In this document: one piece after another, positions 35,267-35,815 of the stretch
Layout of the letters: every line of letters starts with the position of its first letter
How positions within the stretch are numbered: position 1 is the first letter of the stretch
Assembly (NCBI GenBank): GCA_012517855.1
Contig: JAAYUD010000099.1
Span: 1 to 35,815, forward strand
From: Bacteroidales bacterium
Lineage (GTDB): Bacteria; Bacteroidota; Bacteroidia; Bacteroidales; Bacteroidaceae
Length of the DNA: 35,815 bases
Reading direction: 5' to 3'
Program-made: the position numbers and the translations under genes
The notes under the pieces: generated by a model
Told to the model about the DNA's origin: nothing
The model's input: the letters and a program-made list of their open reading frames with translations, nothing else
Databases searched by the model: none

Positions 35267-35274
35267 CAAATATA
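35267..35274 (-). promoter_or_regulatory. Candidate -7 box for the kinase/receiver operon
   Basis: CAAATATA on the plus strand is TATATTTG on the minus strand, exact TAnnTTTG. TTTA lies 21 nt upstream as a poor -33. It would give a leader of about 210 nt. In such AT-rich DNA, chance matches are likely. Confidence 0.35.
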
Positions 35275-35447
35275 TAAAATATTTATTGTAATATGTAAAG
35301 TAAAACGTTTTTTATATCACTCATTAATATGATTTATCTGATAAATGTGTATTTGAATATGTAACTTTTAGAATTTGTCCGAAAGATCACAAAAAAATAC
35401 ATATTAAACAAATTTCAGACTGCTTTTTTGCAATTTTATTTACTAGC

Positions 35448-35557
35448 AATAACTAACGTATCTCGCGACCATAACTTCCGTTAGTTATTGCGGTAACTAA
35501 CGGAAGTTATCATGACAACTAACGTTAGTTTCTTCAACAACATCCGTTAGTTACCGC
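35448..35557. repeat. Cluster of six AACTAACG motifs in both orientations
   Basis: AACTAACG occurs at 35451-35458, 35495-35502 and 35517-35524; its complement CGTTAGTT at 35479-35486, 35523-35530 and 35545-35552. They form a perfect 17-bp inverted repeat (35471-35487 / 35494-35510, loop TTGCGG), a perfect 14-bp palindrome AACTAACGTTAGTT (35517-35530), and a further perfect 14-bp inverted pair GCGGTAACTAACGG (35490-35503) / CCGTTAGTTACCGC (35544-35557). This is far from chance and fits multiple protein-binding sites, a recombination site or a replication element. Confidence 0.85.
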
Positions 35558-35686
35558 TGCGACATACGGTTGATTTTTGGCACTCGGTACATGTCATACT
35601 CCGAAAGGGGAAGTGGCGAAGGTGCGGATACCGGTGCGAATGATGGGTGGAGCGAAATCGTTTTGTGTTGTCTTATTTTACCAAAA

Positions 35687-35704
35687 GTGTCGCATGTGTC
35701 GCAT
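35687..35704. repeat. 9-bp perfect tandem repeat
   Basis: GTGTCGCAT is present twice in direct succession. It lies 130 bp from the AACTAACG cluster. Function unknown; may be simple slippage. Confidence 0.6.
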
Positions 35705-35815
35705 AGGAATCCTATAAACTTAATATTTTTTTTATCGACATATAATACGTTTATCATTATGATACTATCATTATAAGAAATATAATTACATAAATTTAAA
35801 AATAAAAAAAAATAA

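Larger units (their letters stand above)
35053..35815. other. Long AT-rich upstream region of the kinase/receiver operon
   Basis: 763 bp with no convincing gene. It holds a -7 box (35267-35274), a 10-bp inverted pair GTAGACTAAG (35099-35108) / CTTAGTCTAC (35222-35231) in the putative leader, the AACTAACG cluster (35448-35557) and a short GC-richer stretch near 35575-35660. Two overlapping frames of 68 codons at 35551-35776 on opposite strands are not supported. Confidence 0.5.

Noticed and set aside
35448-35557. CRISPR array
   Set aside because: The repeated unit is only 8 bp, alternates in orientation and has irregular spacing; no cas gene is present.
35551-35776. Two opposite 68-codon frames in the GC-richer patch
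   Set aside because: They overlap each other and neither has a recognisable domain or start signal. The CDTCDT / VSHVSH runs come from the 9-bp tandem repeat.

Overview
The window looks like a chromosomal segment of a gut Bacteroides-type bacterium (Bacteroidales). The evidence is a SusC/SusD pair, a FecR-type anti-sigma factor with an ECF sigma factor, BACON and FISUMP lipoproteins, an acr3/arsP arsenic operon, and several promoters of the Bacteroides form TTTG-N19..21-TAnnTTTG. No rRNA, tRNA, CRISPR array or intact insertion sequence was seen.

Layout. 1-746 (minus): the first 18 codons of a probable metal-transporting P-type ATPase, preceded by an AraC-type regulator with an N-terminal heavy-metal-associated (CxxC) domain; this is probably a copper-response locus. 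1036-4061 (plus): NADP-type glutamate dehydrogenase, an RlpA-like secreted protein that overlaps it by 4 nt, and an M24 (Xaa-Pro) peptidase with its own promoter. 4168-8404 (minus): a seven-gene arsenic operon, arsR-arsE-arsF-arsG-arsP-arsC-acr3. It combines handling of inorganic arsenic (ArsC, Acr3) with handling of organic arsenicals (ArsEFG, ArsP). Its promoter -7 box lies between the arms of a perfect inverted repeat, the likely ArsR operator.

9075-24126 (minus): one polysaccharide utilization locus of about 15 kb, read in the order ECF sigma, FecR anti-sigma, SusC with STN signalling domain, SusD, two BACON lipoproteins, GH89 alpha-N-acetylglucosaminidase, GH3 glycosidase, then a hairpin terminator. 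The likely logic is that glycan passing through SusCD signals via the STN domain to FecR, which releases the sigma factor. GH89 points to alpha-linked GlcNAc, as on host mucin or glycosaminoglycan, but the substrate is inferred.

24330-29147: a DUF4377 lipoprotein (plus), a second ECF sigma/membrane anti-sigma pair (minus), a small membrane protein (minus), and an S41 peptidase plus outer-membrane barrel protein pair (plus). 29164-32428 (minus): thioredoxin-fold exported protein, DUF6155-like protein, and an AAA_14/DUF4143 ATPase. 

32429-35815 is clearly more AT-rich and is the most unusual part. It carries a two-gene operon of a soluble histidine-kinase-like ATPase, apparently two kinase modules in tandem with the second degenerate, and a membrane-anchored receiver protein that keeps all phosphorylation residues but has no output domain. 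Upstream of it is a 110-bp cluster of six copies of AACTAACG in both orientations. I could not match this arrangement to a named system; it is my best candidate for something undescribed.
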